64,000 bases of DNA, taken from positions 1 through 64,000 of IMG/VR virus record IMGVR_UViG_3300046011_011893; one strand, written 5' to 3'. This document shows positions 51,176-60,725 of this stretch, in pieces. The stretch is from a virus. Numbering within the stretch: position 1 is the first letter of the stretch; each line of letters opens with the position of its first letter. The position numbers and the translations under genes were made by a program. The notes beneath the pieces were generated by a model. It had not been told where the DNA came from. It was given only the letters and a program-made list of their open reading frames with translations, and made no database searches.

Positions 51176-54100
51176 ATGTCATGGTCTACAGGTGGTAATC
51201 TAATTACAACTAGGCAAAGTTTAGGGGGAGCAGGTACACAAAATGCTGGTTTAGCTGTTGGTGGATCAACAGGAGGGTCTTTTGTTACAAACGTTACAGA
51301 AGAATATAATGGAACTTCCTGGTCATCAGGAGGAAATTTAATTACCGCTAGACAATATATAGGAGTTACTGGTACTCAAAATTCGGCTCTTGGTGTTAGT
51401 GGTTGGCCTGCTCCTTTTTCTCCATTTTTCACATGCACAGAAGAATATGATGGAATTTCTAACGTATGGACAGCTGGTGGAGCTATTATATCTGCTCACG
51501 TTGCTGGAGGAACTACTGGCCAGCAAAATTTAGCTTTATACTTTGGAGGCCAAACACCAGCTAACGTAACATGTACAGAAGAATACAATGGTACTTCGTG
51601 GTCAGCAGGTGGAGCATTAATTACAGGTAGACAACAATTTTTAGGAGCAGCAGGATCTCAAAACTCAGCTTTAGGAACAGGAGGACAAACCAGCGTAGCA
51701 GTAGGAAATACTGAAGAATACGATGGTACTTCGTGGGCATCAGGAGGAGCTTTAATTAATAGTAGAATGGCTGGTGCCGCTTCTGGTACACAAAATAGTG
51801 CTGTAGCTTTTTCAGGTACAATTGCTGGAGGTAGCCAGTTCTTTGCATTTACAGAAACATATAATGGTACTAGCTGGTCATCCGGTCCTGCTATGATTCA
51901 ACCTAGATATCTTCCAGGGGGAGGAAGTGAATGTGCTACATCAACCTGTACATTCGCAGCAGGAGGACTTAGAGCCCCTGGAATTAGGTTAAACAATACA
52001 GAAGAATATTCAGCAGCAGCAGCATCACCAACACCATCACCAACACCTACCTTAACCCCAACCCCAACTAGAACTCAAACACCTAGTGTAACACCTACAC
52101 CTAGTATAACTGTTACACCAACTATTACACCAACTAGAACTATTACTCCTTCAAGTTTACCTGCTTCTGTATACACAGTAACAATTGAAGAAGTTGGTGG
52201 TAATGTTGTTTGGTCAGGTACTGGTAACTTTAATATAACTGAATTATCTTGTGTTTCAAATACTTCAACAGGCCCAGGATATAGTTCAATTTCAGGTCAG
52301 TGGGTGATTGGCCCAGGAGAATTTCCAGGAAATCTTTATTGGGCTTCAACATTAACTCCTGTAAATAGTTTTGGAAATTCAAATGCTGGTGCATCATCTG
52401 CTACAGGTACTACAGCTGGTATTTTATGTGGCCCAAATGGGCAATCACTTTTTCTTCCTACAACATATACTAGCAATACTCCTACTAGTGCAACTGCAAC
52501 TTATAATAGTACAACAATTGCTGGGTTAGGTATACAAGCTGGAACATATACATGGACTTGGGGATCAACAAAGGTTAACTGTTTGAGAATGTTGATTAGT
52601 TCTTCTCCTACACCTAGCCCATCAAGGACTCCATCTGCTACACCTAGTGCTACACCAACAAATACTCCAACTCCAACTGTTACTCCTTCTATAACTTCTA
52701 CACCATCAATTACTCCAACACCATCTATAACTGCAACACCTTCAGTTACACCAACACAGACTGCTACTCCAAGTATTACTCCAACTCCAAGTATCACTGC
52801 AACACCAAGTATTACTCCAACCGCTACTATTACTCCGTCACCAACTAGAACAACTACACCTTCAATTACTCCAACCCCTAGTATTACTGCAACACCAAGT
52901 ATTACACCTACTCCTTCTATTACTCCAACACGAACAATTACTCCATCAATTACTTCTACACCTTCAATTACTCCAACCCCTAGTATTACACCTACAAGTA
53001 CAGTTACTCCGTCTGTTACTGTAACACCAAGTATAACACCTACTTCTACAATTACTCCGTCTGTTACTATAACACCAAGTGTAACTGTAACTCCAAGTAT
53101 CACTCCTACAAGAACTATTACTCCAAGTGTAACAGTAACTCCTAGTGTAACAGTTACTCCTTCAGTTACTGCAACTGTAACTCCTAGTGTAACTATAACT
53201 CCAACTGTTACTGTAACACCTAGTGTTACTATAACGCCTTCAATTACACCAACTAGAACAATTACCCCATCTGTAACAATCACACCATCTGTAACAGTAA
53301 CCCCTTCAGTTACAGCTACAATCACTCCATCAGTAACTGTAACACCATCTGTAACAATCACCCCATCAGTAACTGTAACACCATCAATAACTGCTACTCC
53401 AAGTATTACTCCTACAGCTACAATTACCCCATCAGTAACAATTACTCCATCTCCAACAATTACTGCTACTCCTTCTATTACACCTACAAGTACAATTACT
53501 CCAAGTGTAACAATAACACCTAGTATTACTCCTTCTGTAACAGTAACTGTAACTCCGAGTGTGACTGTAACACCTAGTGTTACTACAACTATAACACCGT
53601 CTGTAACCGTTACTCCTTCAATTACACCGTCTGTAACAGTAACAGTAACACCTTCAGTAACAGTAACACCAAGTATTACTCCAACAAGAACAATTACCCC
53701 TTCAATTACTGCAACACCAACAATTACTCCAACAGCAACTGTTACTCCATCTGTAACAATTACTCCAAGTATTACTTCAACACCTAGTATTACTCCTACA
53801 AATACAGTAACACCGTCTGTTACTGTTACTCCATCTGTAACTGTAACTCCAAGTATTACTCCAACGGCTACTGTAACACCTAGTGTAACAATTACACCTA
53901 CTACAACTGTAACACCTTCAGTTACTATAACGCCTTCTATAACCCCAACAGTTACAATTACTCCTTCAGTAACAATTACACCTACAAGAACGATAACACC
54001 AAGTGTAACCATTACTCCATCTATTACTCCAACAACTACAGTAACACCATCTCAAACTGTAACACCTACTGCAACTGTAACACCTAGTGTAACTGTTACT

Positions 54101-54892
54101 CCGTCTGTAACTGTAACTCCATCTGTTACTCCAACTGTAACACCTTCAGTTACCCCTTCAGTAACCGTAACTCCATCTGTTACAGCAACTGTTACTCCTT
54201 CAGTTACAGTTACTCCTAGTATAACTCCTTCTGTAACAGTAACCGTTACACCTTCATTAACAGTAACTCCATCAATTACACCAACTAGAACAATAACACC
54301 ATCTGTAACCGTAACACCAACTGTTACAGTTACTCCTTCAATAACAGCAACACCATCTATTACTCCATCAGTAACAGTAACTCCGTCTGTAACAGTAACA
54401 CCATCAATTACGCCTACTACAACTGTTACCCCATCAGTTACTGTAACTCCTTCTGTAACTATTACACCAACAGTTACTATAACTCCTAGTGTAACAGTTA
54501 CACCATCAATCACACCAACACAAACAGTAACGCCATCAATTACAGTAACCCCATCTGTAACAGTTACGCCGTCAATTACACCATCAGTAACAATTACTCC
54601 ATCAGTTACAGTTACTCCTAGTATAACTCCAACAGTAACTGTTACTCCATCTATTACTGTAACACCAAGTGTAACTGTAACACCATCTATTACACCAACT
54701 AGAACAATTACACCAAGTGTGACGGTTACTCCTACTGTAACTGTAACACCAAGTATTACACCTACAAGAACATTAACACCAACTGTTACACTTACTCCAA
54801 CAGTAACAGTAACACCAACTACTACAGTTACACCATCTATAACTCCAACCCCATCCCCAATATCAAAAACATATTACATTATAATAGACTAA
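51176..54892 (+). CDS. Kelch-like propeller head on a giant Thr/Pro stalk
   Basis: A 1238-residue protein. Residues ~1-275 carry about five kelch-like repeats ([20 protein letters not shown], each ~48 residues), likely a beta-propeller. A short Thr/Pro stretch, a ~130-residue beta domain ([17 protein letters not shown] ...), and then residues ~480-1225 of (Thr/Ser)-X repeats follow. It ends abruptly with [10 protein letters not shown], without the C-terminal globular domain seen in the 1612-residue relative. Architecture suggests a surface-binding fibre; sugar or receptor binding is inferred. Confidence 0.72.
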   Translation: MSWSTGGNLITTRQSLGGAGTQNAGLAVGGSTGGSFVTNVTEEYNGTSWSSGGNLITARQYIGVTGTQNSALGVSGWPAPFSPFFTCTEEYDGISNVWTAGGAIISAHVAGGTTGQQNLALYFGGQTPANVTCTEEYNGTSWSAGGALITGRQQFLGAAGSQNSALGTGGQTSVAVGNTEEYDGTSWASGGALINSRMAGAASGTQNSAVAFSGTIAGGSQFFAFTETYNGTSWSSGPAMIQPRYLPGGGSECATSTCTFAAGGLRAPGIRLNNTEEYSAAAASPTPSPTPTLTPTPTRTQTPSVTPTPSITVTPTITPTRTITPSSLPASVYTVTIEEVGGNVVWSGTGNFNITELSCVSNTSTGPGYSSISGQWVIGPGEFPGNLYWASTLTPVNSFGNSNAGASSATGTTAGILCGPNGQSLFLPTTYTSNTPTSATATYNSTTIAGLGIQAGTYTWTWGSTKVNCLRMLISSSPTPSPSRTPSATPSATPTNTPTPTVTPSITSTPSITPTPSITATPSVTPTQTATPSITPTPSITATPSITPTATITPSPTRTTTPSITPTPSITATPSITPTPSITPTRTITPSITSTPSITPTPSITPTSTVTPSVTVTPSITPTSTITPSVTITPSVTVTPSITPTRTITPSVTVTPSVTVTPSVTATVTPSVTITPTVTVTPSVTITPSITPTRTITPSVTITPSVTVTPSVTATITPSVTVTPSVTITPSVTVTPSITATPSITPTATITPSVTITPSPTITATPSITPTSTITPSVTITPSITPSVTVTVTPSVTVTPSVTTTITPSVTVTPSITPSVTVTVTPSVTVTPSITPTRTITPSITATPTITPTATVTPSVTITPSITSTPSITPTNTVTPSVTVTPSVTVTPSITPTATVTPSVTITPTTTVTPSVTITPSITPTVTITPSVTITPTRTITPSVTITPSITPTTTVTPSQTVTPTATVTPSVTVTPSVTVTPSVTPTVTPSVTPSVTVTPSVTATVTPSVTVTPSITPSVTVTVTPSLTVTPSITPTRTITPSVTVTPTVTVTPSITATPSITPSVTVTPSVTVTPSITPTTTVTPSVTVTPSVTITPTVTITPSVTVTPSITPTQTVTPSITVTPSVTVTPSITPSVTITPSVTVTPSITPTVTVTPSITVTPSVTVTPSITPTRTITPSVTVTPTVTVTPSITPTRTLTPTVTLTPTVTVTPTTTVTPSITPTPSPISKTYYIIID

Positions 54893-54893
54893 A

Positions 54894-54901
54894 TATTTAT
54901 A
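54894..54901 (+). promoter_or_regulatory. TATTTATA late-promoter-like box
   Basis: Exact TATTTATA overlaps the end of the repeat gene and is 13 bases before ATG 54915. Confidence 0.5.
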
Positions 54902-54914
54902 AAAAATTATAAAA

Positions 54915-55190
54915 ATGGAATATTACACAGCAGTAAACACAGGATATGGGTTTATTACTCATGAAGACAATGAAAGATCATATATAGAAGAATTTCCTGG
55001 GCCGCTTTATATAACTGAAAATAACCAAATTTGGGCAGATAGAGTAGGAGCAATATCAAAAACTAAAGTTGAAGCACAAATTATTTGTGATGCTGCTATA
55101 GATGAAAGCATAATAGCATACCAAAATTGTATTTCTGGATCTCAACCAGGATTATGTGGACCTGTACCCACTTATATCATTCTTCCATAA
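54915..55190 (+). CDS. Small protein after the giant fibre
   Basis: A 91-residue protein (YYTAVNTGYGFITHEDNERS ... QNCISGSQPGLCGPVPTYIILP) with two Cys near the C-terminus. No family recognised. It may once have been a C-terminal domain of the fibre, since the fibre lacks one and the two genes are 22 bases apart, or it may be an accessory cap. Confidence 0.5.
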   Translation: MEYYTAVNTGYGFITHEDNERSYIEEFPGPLYITENNQIWADRVGAISKTKVEAQIICDAAIDESIIAYQNCISGSQPGLCGPVPTYIILP

Positions 55191-55247
55191 AAAATTTGGA
55201 AATTTGAAAATTGTTTTGTATATTAAATTAAATAAACTTTAAAAGTT

Positions 55248-55946
55248 ATGTCTGAAACTAATCAACAACAAGATTTAACAGTTACTGATGATTTAAAAAA
55301 TATTCTTGCTGTTCTTAAACCACAGGATGCAACAGAGGTACTTCGCCTTAAAGAAGAATTAGCAGATAATTGGAATAAAAAACAAATATTTCGTACTGAA
55401 ACAGAAATGAGAGTTTCTGTTTTAAACGACATGAAATATCCTACTATAGCAGCTAAATATTGGCAATCCGTTAGAGAAATGGCAGCTCATTTTGATGCAT
55501 TGATGAATTTATCTTTTGATATGAGAAAAGCTGATGTTGAACGCTTAAGACTTGAGCGCAGAATGAAAGAAGTTGAATTAAAAGGTGATCAATTAGATAT
55601 TTTAGAGGCACAGATTGAACTTGACCAGAATTTGTATAATAAAGCCTGTATGGAACAAGTTGCTCACGATCGTGTTCGTGAAATTCAAACTTGGTCTAAA
55701 ATTAAATCTGAATTAAATGATGGCTCGTTTGATGATCAAAATGTGAATACACACCAAGCTGAAAGTTATGGAATACGATTTGAAAATAGAATTAAAACTC
55801 TTAAACCAGATAGTGAACCAAGTGAGGTAATCAATGCTGTAGGACTTCATCAAACTCTTCAAAAATTAAAAACTGAAGATAACAAAATATTAACTTTTAG
55901 TCAACTTAAACAACTACAAATAGATCAACAATCACAACAACAATAA
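55248..55946 (+). CDS. Helical protein of unknown function
   Basis: A 232-residue, charged and helical protein. Residues ~75-125 (MNLSFDMRKADVERLRLERRMKEVELKGDQ, in parts) have strong coiled-coil character, with Gln-rich ending QQSQQQ. It resembles phage scaffold or chaperone proteins in style only. It opens the modification cassette. Its upstream gap (55191-55247) has an A/T-rich TTTGTATATTAAATT stretch but no TATTTATA. Confidence 0.5.
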   Translation: MSETNQQQDLTVTDDLKNILAVLKPQDATEVLRLKEELADNWNKKQIFRTETEMRVSVLNDMKYPTIAAKYWQSVREMAAHFDALMNLSFDMRKADVERLRLERRMKEVELKGDQLDILEAQIELDQNLYNKACMEQVAHDRVREIQTWSKIKSELNDGSFDDQNVNTHQAESYGIRFENRIKTLKPDSEPSEVINAVGLHQTLQKLKTEDNKILTFSQLKQLQIDQQSQQQ

Positions 55947-55949
55947 GTT

Positions 55950-56531
55950 ATGTTTTTATATAGAAGAAAAAACGTTTTGTCTTCCGAACTATGTAAAGCT
56001 TTTATAGATGCTTTTGAAGCGTCAAATGAAAAAAGACCAGGAGTATTATATGGAAATAATGGAATTTTTTCGGCTGGTGGAAAAAAATCAACGGATATAA
56101 CCTTTAATCCTACTTATTTACAACATGAAATTTGGGGTCCTCTTTTAAAACAATTAATTCCTGTACTAGAAAAAGGACAAGTAGATTATTATAATAGAAA
56201 TTCATTAGCTTTTAGTAAATTAGATCCTTTTGAAATATCTCCTTTATTTAATATTCAAAAATATGAACCTGGTGAAGGATTTTATGACTGGCATTGCGAA
56301 AGAGCAAGTTTAAAATATACTAATAGGTTATTAGTTTGGATGGTATATCTAAACACAGTAATGGATCAAGGTGAAACTGAATTTTTTTATCAACACCATT
56401 TTGAGCTAGCCGAAGAAGGAAAATTGATTATATGGCCATCAGATTGGACCTACTTACATCGCGGAGTTCCTTCACCTACTGAGACTAAATATATTTTAAC
56501 TGGTTGGTTTACTCATATAAAAAATGATTAA
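55950..56531 (+). CDS. 2-oxoglutarate/Fe(II) oxygenase-like protein 1
   Basis: A 193-residue protein with the PKHD-like pattern NIQKYEPGEGFYDWHCER (H115, E117), LVWMVYLNTVMDQGETEFF, and a second His in TYLHRGVP (H170), then a KYILTGWF strand. HxE replaces the usual HxD, which is tolerated in some members. The family hydroxylates amino acids, often proline, using 2-oxoglutarate and iron. It is the first of five related genes here. Substrate unknown. Confidence 0.8.
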   Translation: MFLYRRKNVLSSELCKAFIDAFEASNEKRPGVLYGNNGIFSAGGKKSTDITFNPTYLQHEIWGPLLKQLIPVLEKGQVDYYNRNSLAFSKLDPFEISPLFNIQKYEPGEGFYDWHCERASLKYTNRLLVWMVYLNTVMDQGETEFFYQHHFELAEEGKLIIWPSDWTYLHRGVPSPTETKYILTGWFTHIKND

Positions 56532-56533
56532 TT

Positions 56534-57145
56534 ATGTTTTCATTAGTTCCTTATAATCATTTTACACCCAAATCTAATTGGTATGATTTTTATTATTATA
56601 AAAAGGTTTTTAATGATAAAATGATTACTGAATTGGAAAAGATGGTTTTTACTCATTATACTTTTTCTAAAGGTAGAACAGGTGCAGTTGAATTAGGTAC
56701 TGATACTGATTCTTATGAAACAAACAATAGAGATATTGCTTATATTAACACAGCTCCTCATTCTAAATGGTTATATGAATTATTATTTCCACTAGCATTA
56801 CAAGCTAATGAAAAACTATTTCATTTTGACATTGATATAGTAACAGACCCAATACACTATGTAATATACCCAGAAGATGGAGGGCATCTTGATTGGCATA
56901 TGGATATAGGAGCATATGGAGTCAATAGGAGAAAACTTGCCATGACTGTACAACTATCAGACCCATCAGAATATGATGGAGGTGAGTTTGAAATATGGTT
57001 TGGTGGAAAGGAACCAATAGTTGTACCAAGAGAAAAAGGTGACGTAATTGTATTTCCTTCTTTTTTAATGCATAGAGTAAAACCAATAACAAGAGGCCAA
57101 CGTAAATGTTTGGTTTTTTGGACAGGAGGTCGTCCCTTTAGATAA
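56534..57145 (+). CDS. 2-oxoglutarate/Fe(II) oxygenase (PKHD-type) 2
   Basis: A 203-residue protein with a complete facial triad and co-substrate Arg: GHLDWHMDIG (H122, D124), VIVFPSFLMHRVKPI (H180), and RGQRKCLVFW (R190). YDGGEFEIWF is the usual strand between them. This is a canonical prolyl hydroxylase-like layout, the most complete of the five. Likely cytoplasmic (no signal). Confidence 0.87.
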   Translation: MFSLVPYNHFTPKSNWYDFYYYKKVFNDKMITELEKMVFTHYTFSKGRTGAVELGTDTDSYETNNRDIAYINTAPHSKWLYELLFPLALQANEKLFHFDIDIVTDPIHYVIYPEDGGHLDWHMDIGAYGVNRRKLAMTVQLSDPSEYDGGEFEIWFGGKEPIVVPREKGDVIVFPSFLMHRVKPITRGQRKCLVFWTGGRPFR

Positions 57146-57154
57146 TATAAAATT

Positions 57155-57754
57155 ATGGAATTTAAAATATATGAACAATTATGGTTTGCAACTCCAATCT
57201 GGGAGTGCCCTGTTATTGGGATAGATAATGAAGAAATAAAAGACTACTGCTTACAAACTAAAGAAAAATTACCTGGTATTACTATTTCGAATAGAGGTGG
57301 ATGGCATAGTAATGAATTATTGCTTCCACTTGCTCCTTCACTTGAAACATTATTTAATGATATTAGTATTTTTTCAAATGATATTTGTTCTCGCCACACA
57401 GGAATGAAAGACTTAATAGTAGGCAATTTTTGGATTAATATCAATGGATATCATGATTATAATATAGCCCATGACCATCAAAAAAGCATACTATCAGGAG
57501 TATACTATGTAAGTGTACCAGATGATAATATGGGAGATATTGTATTTCATAGAGGAGATAATGCTGAATTTTTCCTAACTGGAGATATACAGCGAGAACT
57601 AACAATGTCTAATGCTTTAAGTTTTGCCAAACCACCTAAAGAATCAACATTCTATTTATTTCCTAGTTGGATTAAACATAGTGTAGAAAGAAATGAATCA
57701 CATAAAGAACGTATTTCAATAGCTTTTAATATTGTACCACAATCTAAAATTTAA
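57155..57754 (+). CDS. 2OG-Fe(II) oxygenase, TIGR02466 (Oxy_5) type 3
   Basis: A 199-residue protein. NIAHDHQKSILSGVYYVSVPDD (H106, H108), FYLFPSWIKHSVERN (H175), and ERISIAFNI (R186) match the TIGR02466/2OG-FeII_Oxy_5 pattern, where HxH replaces HxD. The N-terminal LWFATPIWECPV is also characteristic. Members are widespread in marine phages with unknown substrates. Confidence 0.83.
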   Translation: MEFKIYEQLWFATPIWECPVIGIDNEEIKDYCLQTKEKLPGITISNRGGWHSNELLLPLAPSLETLFNDISIFSNDICSRHTGMKDLIVGNFWININGYHDYNIAHDHQKSILSGVYYVSVPDDNMGDIVFHRGDNAEFFLTGDIQRELTMSNALSFAKPPKESTFYLFPSWIKHSVERNESHKERISIAFNIVPQSKI

Positions 57755-57757
57755 TTT

Positions 57758-57967
57758 ATGAAATTATTTAATCTTGGAGATGCTTCTCCATCAGCAAGAA
57801 TGACATTTTTATCAATTGGATTAGTTGTTTTTATTGGCAACTGGCTTACTGGTTTTGAAAATGTTAGTTGGGTGCTTTGGCTTCCACCAACGCTTCTACC
57901 ATTAGCTGCATTAACCGGAGTTTGTCCTTTTAAAATTATTTGGGAAAAACTAGGCTTTAAAAAGTAA
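57758..57967 (+). CDS. DUF2892-like membrane protein
   Basis: A 69-residue protein with two membrane segments (FLSIGLVVFIGNWL and LWLPPTLLPLAALTGVCPF), N-terminal NLGDASPSARMT and the C-terminal GVCPFKIIW of DUF2892 proteins. Known relatives include YgaP-type membrane domains. Its presence in an oxygenase cassette is unexplained. Confidence 0.6.
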   Translation: MKLFNLGDASPSARMTFLSIGLVVFIGNWLTGFENVSWVLWLPPTLLPLAALTGVCPFKIIWEKLGFKK

Positions 57968-57972
57968 AATTT

Positions 57973-59427
57973 ATGCACATTTGTATAGTAGGTTCTGGAA
58001 CTAGTAGTTGGTTAGTTGTAAACTACTATAAAGAACTTGCTTTTGTAGAAAAAATTACAGTAGTAGGTTCTCCTAAAATTCCACATATTGGAGTAGGAGA
58101 ATCTACTACATTATCATTACCAAAAGTACATTCTATGTTTAAAATTGACCATGCAGATTTTATAAAAGAATCCCATGCGGCAGTAAAATATGGAGTTTAC
58201 TATAAAAATTGGAGTAAAAAAGACTGGATTCACTTTTTTAAATCAAATGCACCACTAGAAAGATCAGGATTATCTTTAATAGAATATGCATTATTACTAG
58301 GCAATAAAGACCCAGAAACATTTATACATGATATTTACGGATCATTAATATGGGAAGAAGCAGTAGGTAAAAATAATGTATTTCCTGATAGTATTAAAGA
58401 AGCTATAAACATTGAACATCCTAATGCTTTTCATTTTGATGCCGCATGTTATATAGAATTTTTAAAAAAACAAGCCCTTACAAACCCAAAAGTAGAATTT
58501 ATATCAGATACTGTTGAACATGTTAACTTTGAGGACTATGATTATATTTCAAGTATAATATTAGAAAGTAAAAAAGAAATAAAAGCAGATTATTTCATAA
58601 ACACTACAGGACAAAACTTAAAAACAAAAAATGTATTCAATGAACAGTATGAAAGTTTAGGAAATACTTTATTAACAACTAAAGCGGTTGTTTATCCCCT
58701 TTATTACACTAATAAAAGAGAACAATTCCATCCTTACACTGTAGCTAAAACTATGAAACATGGGTGGAGATGGATTACACCAACATGGGAAAGAATAGGA
58801 ACAGGATATGCATTTTCAGATAATCATATTAGTGTAGATGAAGCTATAAATGAATTTATTACAGATATTGGTGATAAATCAATTATTCCAAATGTAGTTG
58901 ATTTTAGACCTAGAGTAAATAAACAAACATTTAAAATTAATAGCTGTTCAATTGGAATGGCTAATGGGTTTTTAGAGCCTTTAGATGCTCCTGGATTAGC
59001 CCTTACTAATACATGCATTGAAATATTAGAAAAAATATTGAATAAATATCATTTATCTTTAAAAAACAAAAGTATGCAATATGATAAAAGTTATATTCGT
59101 ACTCTTGTTAATGCTAACCAAAGTATTAAAAGAAATTATAAATTTTGGACTACTTTTATTTTAAATCAATATAAAACTTGTCATAGATTAGATACTTCGT
59201 TTTGGGTTGATCAAAAAGAAGTTAAATTTGAAGATTGGACATTAGCAATTAAAGATTTAAATGAATATTCTAATGAATGTGATATTATGATGCTAGCACA
59301 AACACTTGCTGCTAGAGATATACAATTTTCCACCCCATTACCAAAACATATAAAACCCCCTAAACTATCAGAATTTTTACCTCGTACACAACATCATTTA
59401 GATTACATAGAAAGCTTTCATAAATAA
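57973..59427 (+). CDS. Flavin-dependent halogenase-like protein
   Basis: A 484-residue protein of the tryptophan halogenase type. GSGTSSW (residues 7-13) and IGVGESTTL (39-47) are the FAD-binding motifs. AAVKYGVYYKNW carries Lys72 at the place of the catalytic lysine (K79 in PrnA). GWRWITPTWERIGTGYAFSD gives a modified WxWxIP motif (W265, W267, T269, P270). SIGMANGFLEPLDAPGLALT holds Glu335, matching the second catalytic residue region. Halogenation or another flavin reaction of an unknown substrate is expected. It needs a flavin reductase, not evident in the window. It lies among five oxygenase genes. Confidence 0.8.
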   Translation: MHICIVGSGTSSWLVVNYYKELAFVEKITVVGSPKIPHIGVGESTTLSLPKVHSMFKIDHADFIKESHAAVKYGVYYKNWSKKDWIHFFKSNAPLERSGLSLIEYALLLGNKDPETFIHDIYGSLIWEEAVGKNNVFPDSIKEAINIEHPNAFHFDAACYIEFLKKQALTNPKVEFISDTVEHVNFEDYDYISSIILESKKEIKADYFINTTGQNLKTKNVFNEQYESLGNTLLTTKAVVYPLYYTNKREQFHPYTVAKTMKHGWRWITPTWERIGTGYAFSDNHISVDEAINEFITDIGDKSIIPNVVDFRPRVNKQTFKINSCSIGMANGFLEPLDAPGLALTNTCIEILEKILNKYHLSLKNKSMQYDKSYIRTLVNANQSIKRNYKFWTTFILNQYKTCHRLDTSFWVDQKEVKFEDWTLAIKDLNEYSNECDIMMLAQTLAARDIQFSTPLPKHIKPPKLSEFLPRTQHHLDYIESFHK

Positions 59428-59434
59428 CTCTATT

Positions 59435-60082
59435 ATGGAAAAATCAAAAGTTTTTAGTTTATTTCCAACTCCTCTTTACGTATCAACATACGAAGGGGAT
59501 ACTACTGAAATAGTAAAGTATTTCGATAGTTGTGAAATGAATGATGGGCGAAATAGCCCATATGGTTGGATCTCAAAAAACAGCTACATTATAGATAATC
59601 CTATATGTAAACCTTTAGCAGATTTTTTTATGTTACATTTTAAAAAATTTGCAACTGAAATTATGAGATATAATTATAAAGATCTCGAGTTTGCTCAATC
59701 ATGGCTTACATATAAAATGCCGGGTCAATTTCACAAAGCACATACACACCCAAATACATTGCTTGCTGGGGTGTTTTATTATGATTTTGAACCAGGAGAT
59801 GCTGCTCTTTGTTTTAGTAAAGTAGTTGGATCTCAACATAGAACTTATATAGAACCATCACTATTACCAGATTATCAAGAATATGTTTATTCTCAAGAGG
59901 AAGTTTATTTTATGCCTCAACAAAATGATTTCATTATATTCCCCTCATATGTTACACATGGTGTGCCGCCTAATAAAACAAATAAAGTTAGAAAAGCACT
60001 AGGTGTTAATGCCTTAACTAAAGGCACACTTGGAGACCAAGAAACTATTTCAGAAATTATATTTGGACGTTATGCAAGTTAA
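59435..60082 (+). CDS. 2OG-Fe(II) oxygenase-like, TIGR02466 type 4
   Basis: A 215-residue protein. FHKAHTHPNTLLAGVFYYDF (H103, H105), DFIIFPSYVTHGVPPNKTNKVRKALGVNAL (H175, R186) and FPTPLYVSTY at the start fit the same Oxy_5 family as type 3. It is a close relative of the next gene, which overlaps it by 11 bases, so the pair looks like a tandem duplication. Confidence 0.82.
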   Translation: MEKSKVFSLFPTPLYVSTYEGDTTEIVKYFDSCEMNDGRNSPYGWISKNSYIIDNPICKPLADFFMLHFKKFATEIMRYNYKDLEFAQSWLTYKMPGQFHKAHTHPNTLLAGVFYYDFEPGDAALCFSKVVGSQHRTYIEPSLLPDYQEYVYSQEEVYFMPQQNDFIIFPSYVTHGVPPNKTNKVRKALGVNALTKGTLGDQETISEIIFGRYAS

Positions 60083-60722
60083 TAGTAAAATAATAGACAT
60101 ATTCCCAATACCTGTTTATACAGTAGAAATACCTGATGAATTATCACCTGTTATTGCTTTTTTTGATAAACAAGAGGTAGTTACAGATGATGCTGATCAG
60201 GCTAATTACGGATTTAGATCTAAAGATAGTTATATTTTAGATAAATCTGAATGTTATGATATAAGAAATTTTATTTTAGAAAATGTAAAAGCATATGCTG
60301 ATGTTATTGGATTTGATTATGATAAGTACAAATTTAGTCAATCATGGATATCAATAAAAATGCCTGGACAACAACATGTAATGCATACACATCCTAATAG
60401 TTTAATTTCAGGAGTATTTTATTATGGATCTGTAATTGAAAATACACCAGGTATAGAATTTCATAAAAGTATAATGGGTGTAAATGCTTCTTATATTCAA
60501 CCTAAAATTAAAGAAAAAATAGAATATTCAAGATATTCTTCACCTAAATTTACAATGAATATTACACCAGGTTTATTGGTATTATTTCCTTCTTATTTAG
60601 TGCATAATGTACCTGTAAATAAAGCTGAATTGCCTCGACATAGTTTAGCTTTTAATGTTGTTCCCATAATAGGATTTGGAGATGAAAGAAGTCTAACGGA
60701 ATTATTATTTAAAAAACAATAA
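60072..60722 (+). CDS. 2OG-Fe(II) oxygenase-like, TIGR02466 type 5
   Basis: A 216-residue protein. ATG 60072 is chosen (MQVNSKIIDIFPIPVYTVE); an upstream TTG at 60030 lies within the preceding gene and adds an unconserved tail. HVMHTHPNSLISGVFYYGS (H105, H107), LFPSYLVHNVPVNKAELPRHSLAFN supply the rest of the motif. KMPGQ before HxH is shared with the preceding protein, supporting duplication. Confidence 0.82.
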   Translation: MQVNSKIIDIFPIPVYTVEIPDELSPVIAFFDKQEVVTDDADQANYGFRSKDSYILDKSECYDIRNFILENVKAYADVIGFDYDKYKFSQSWISIKMPGQQHVMHTHPNSLISGVFYYGSVIENTPGIEFHKSIMGVNASYIQPKIKEKIEYSRYSSPKFTMNITPGLLVLFPSYLVHNVPVNKAELPRHSLAFNVVPIIGFGDERSLTELLFKKQ

Positions 60723-60725
60723 ATA

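Noticed and set aside
52501-54513. 503- and 153-codon minus-strand frames
   Set aside because: Same artefact, over the second Thr/Pro array.
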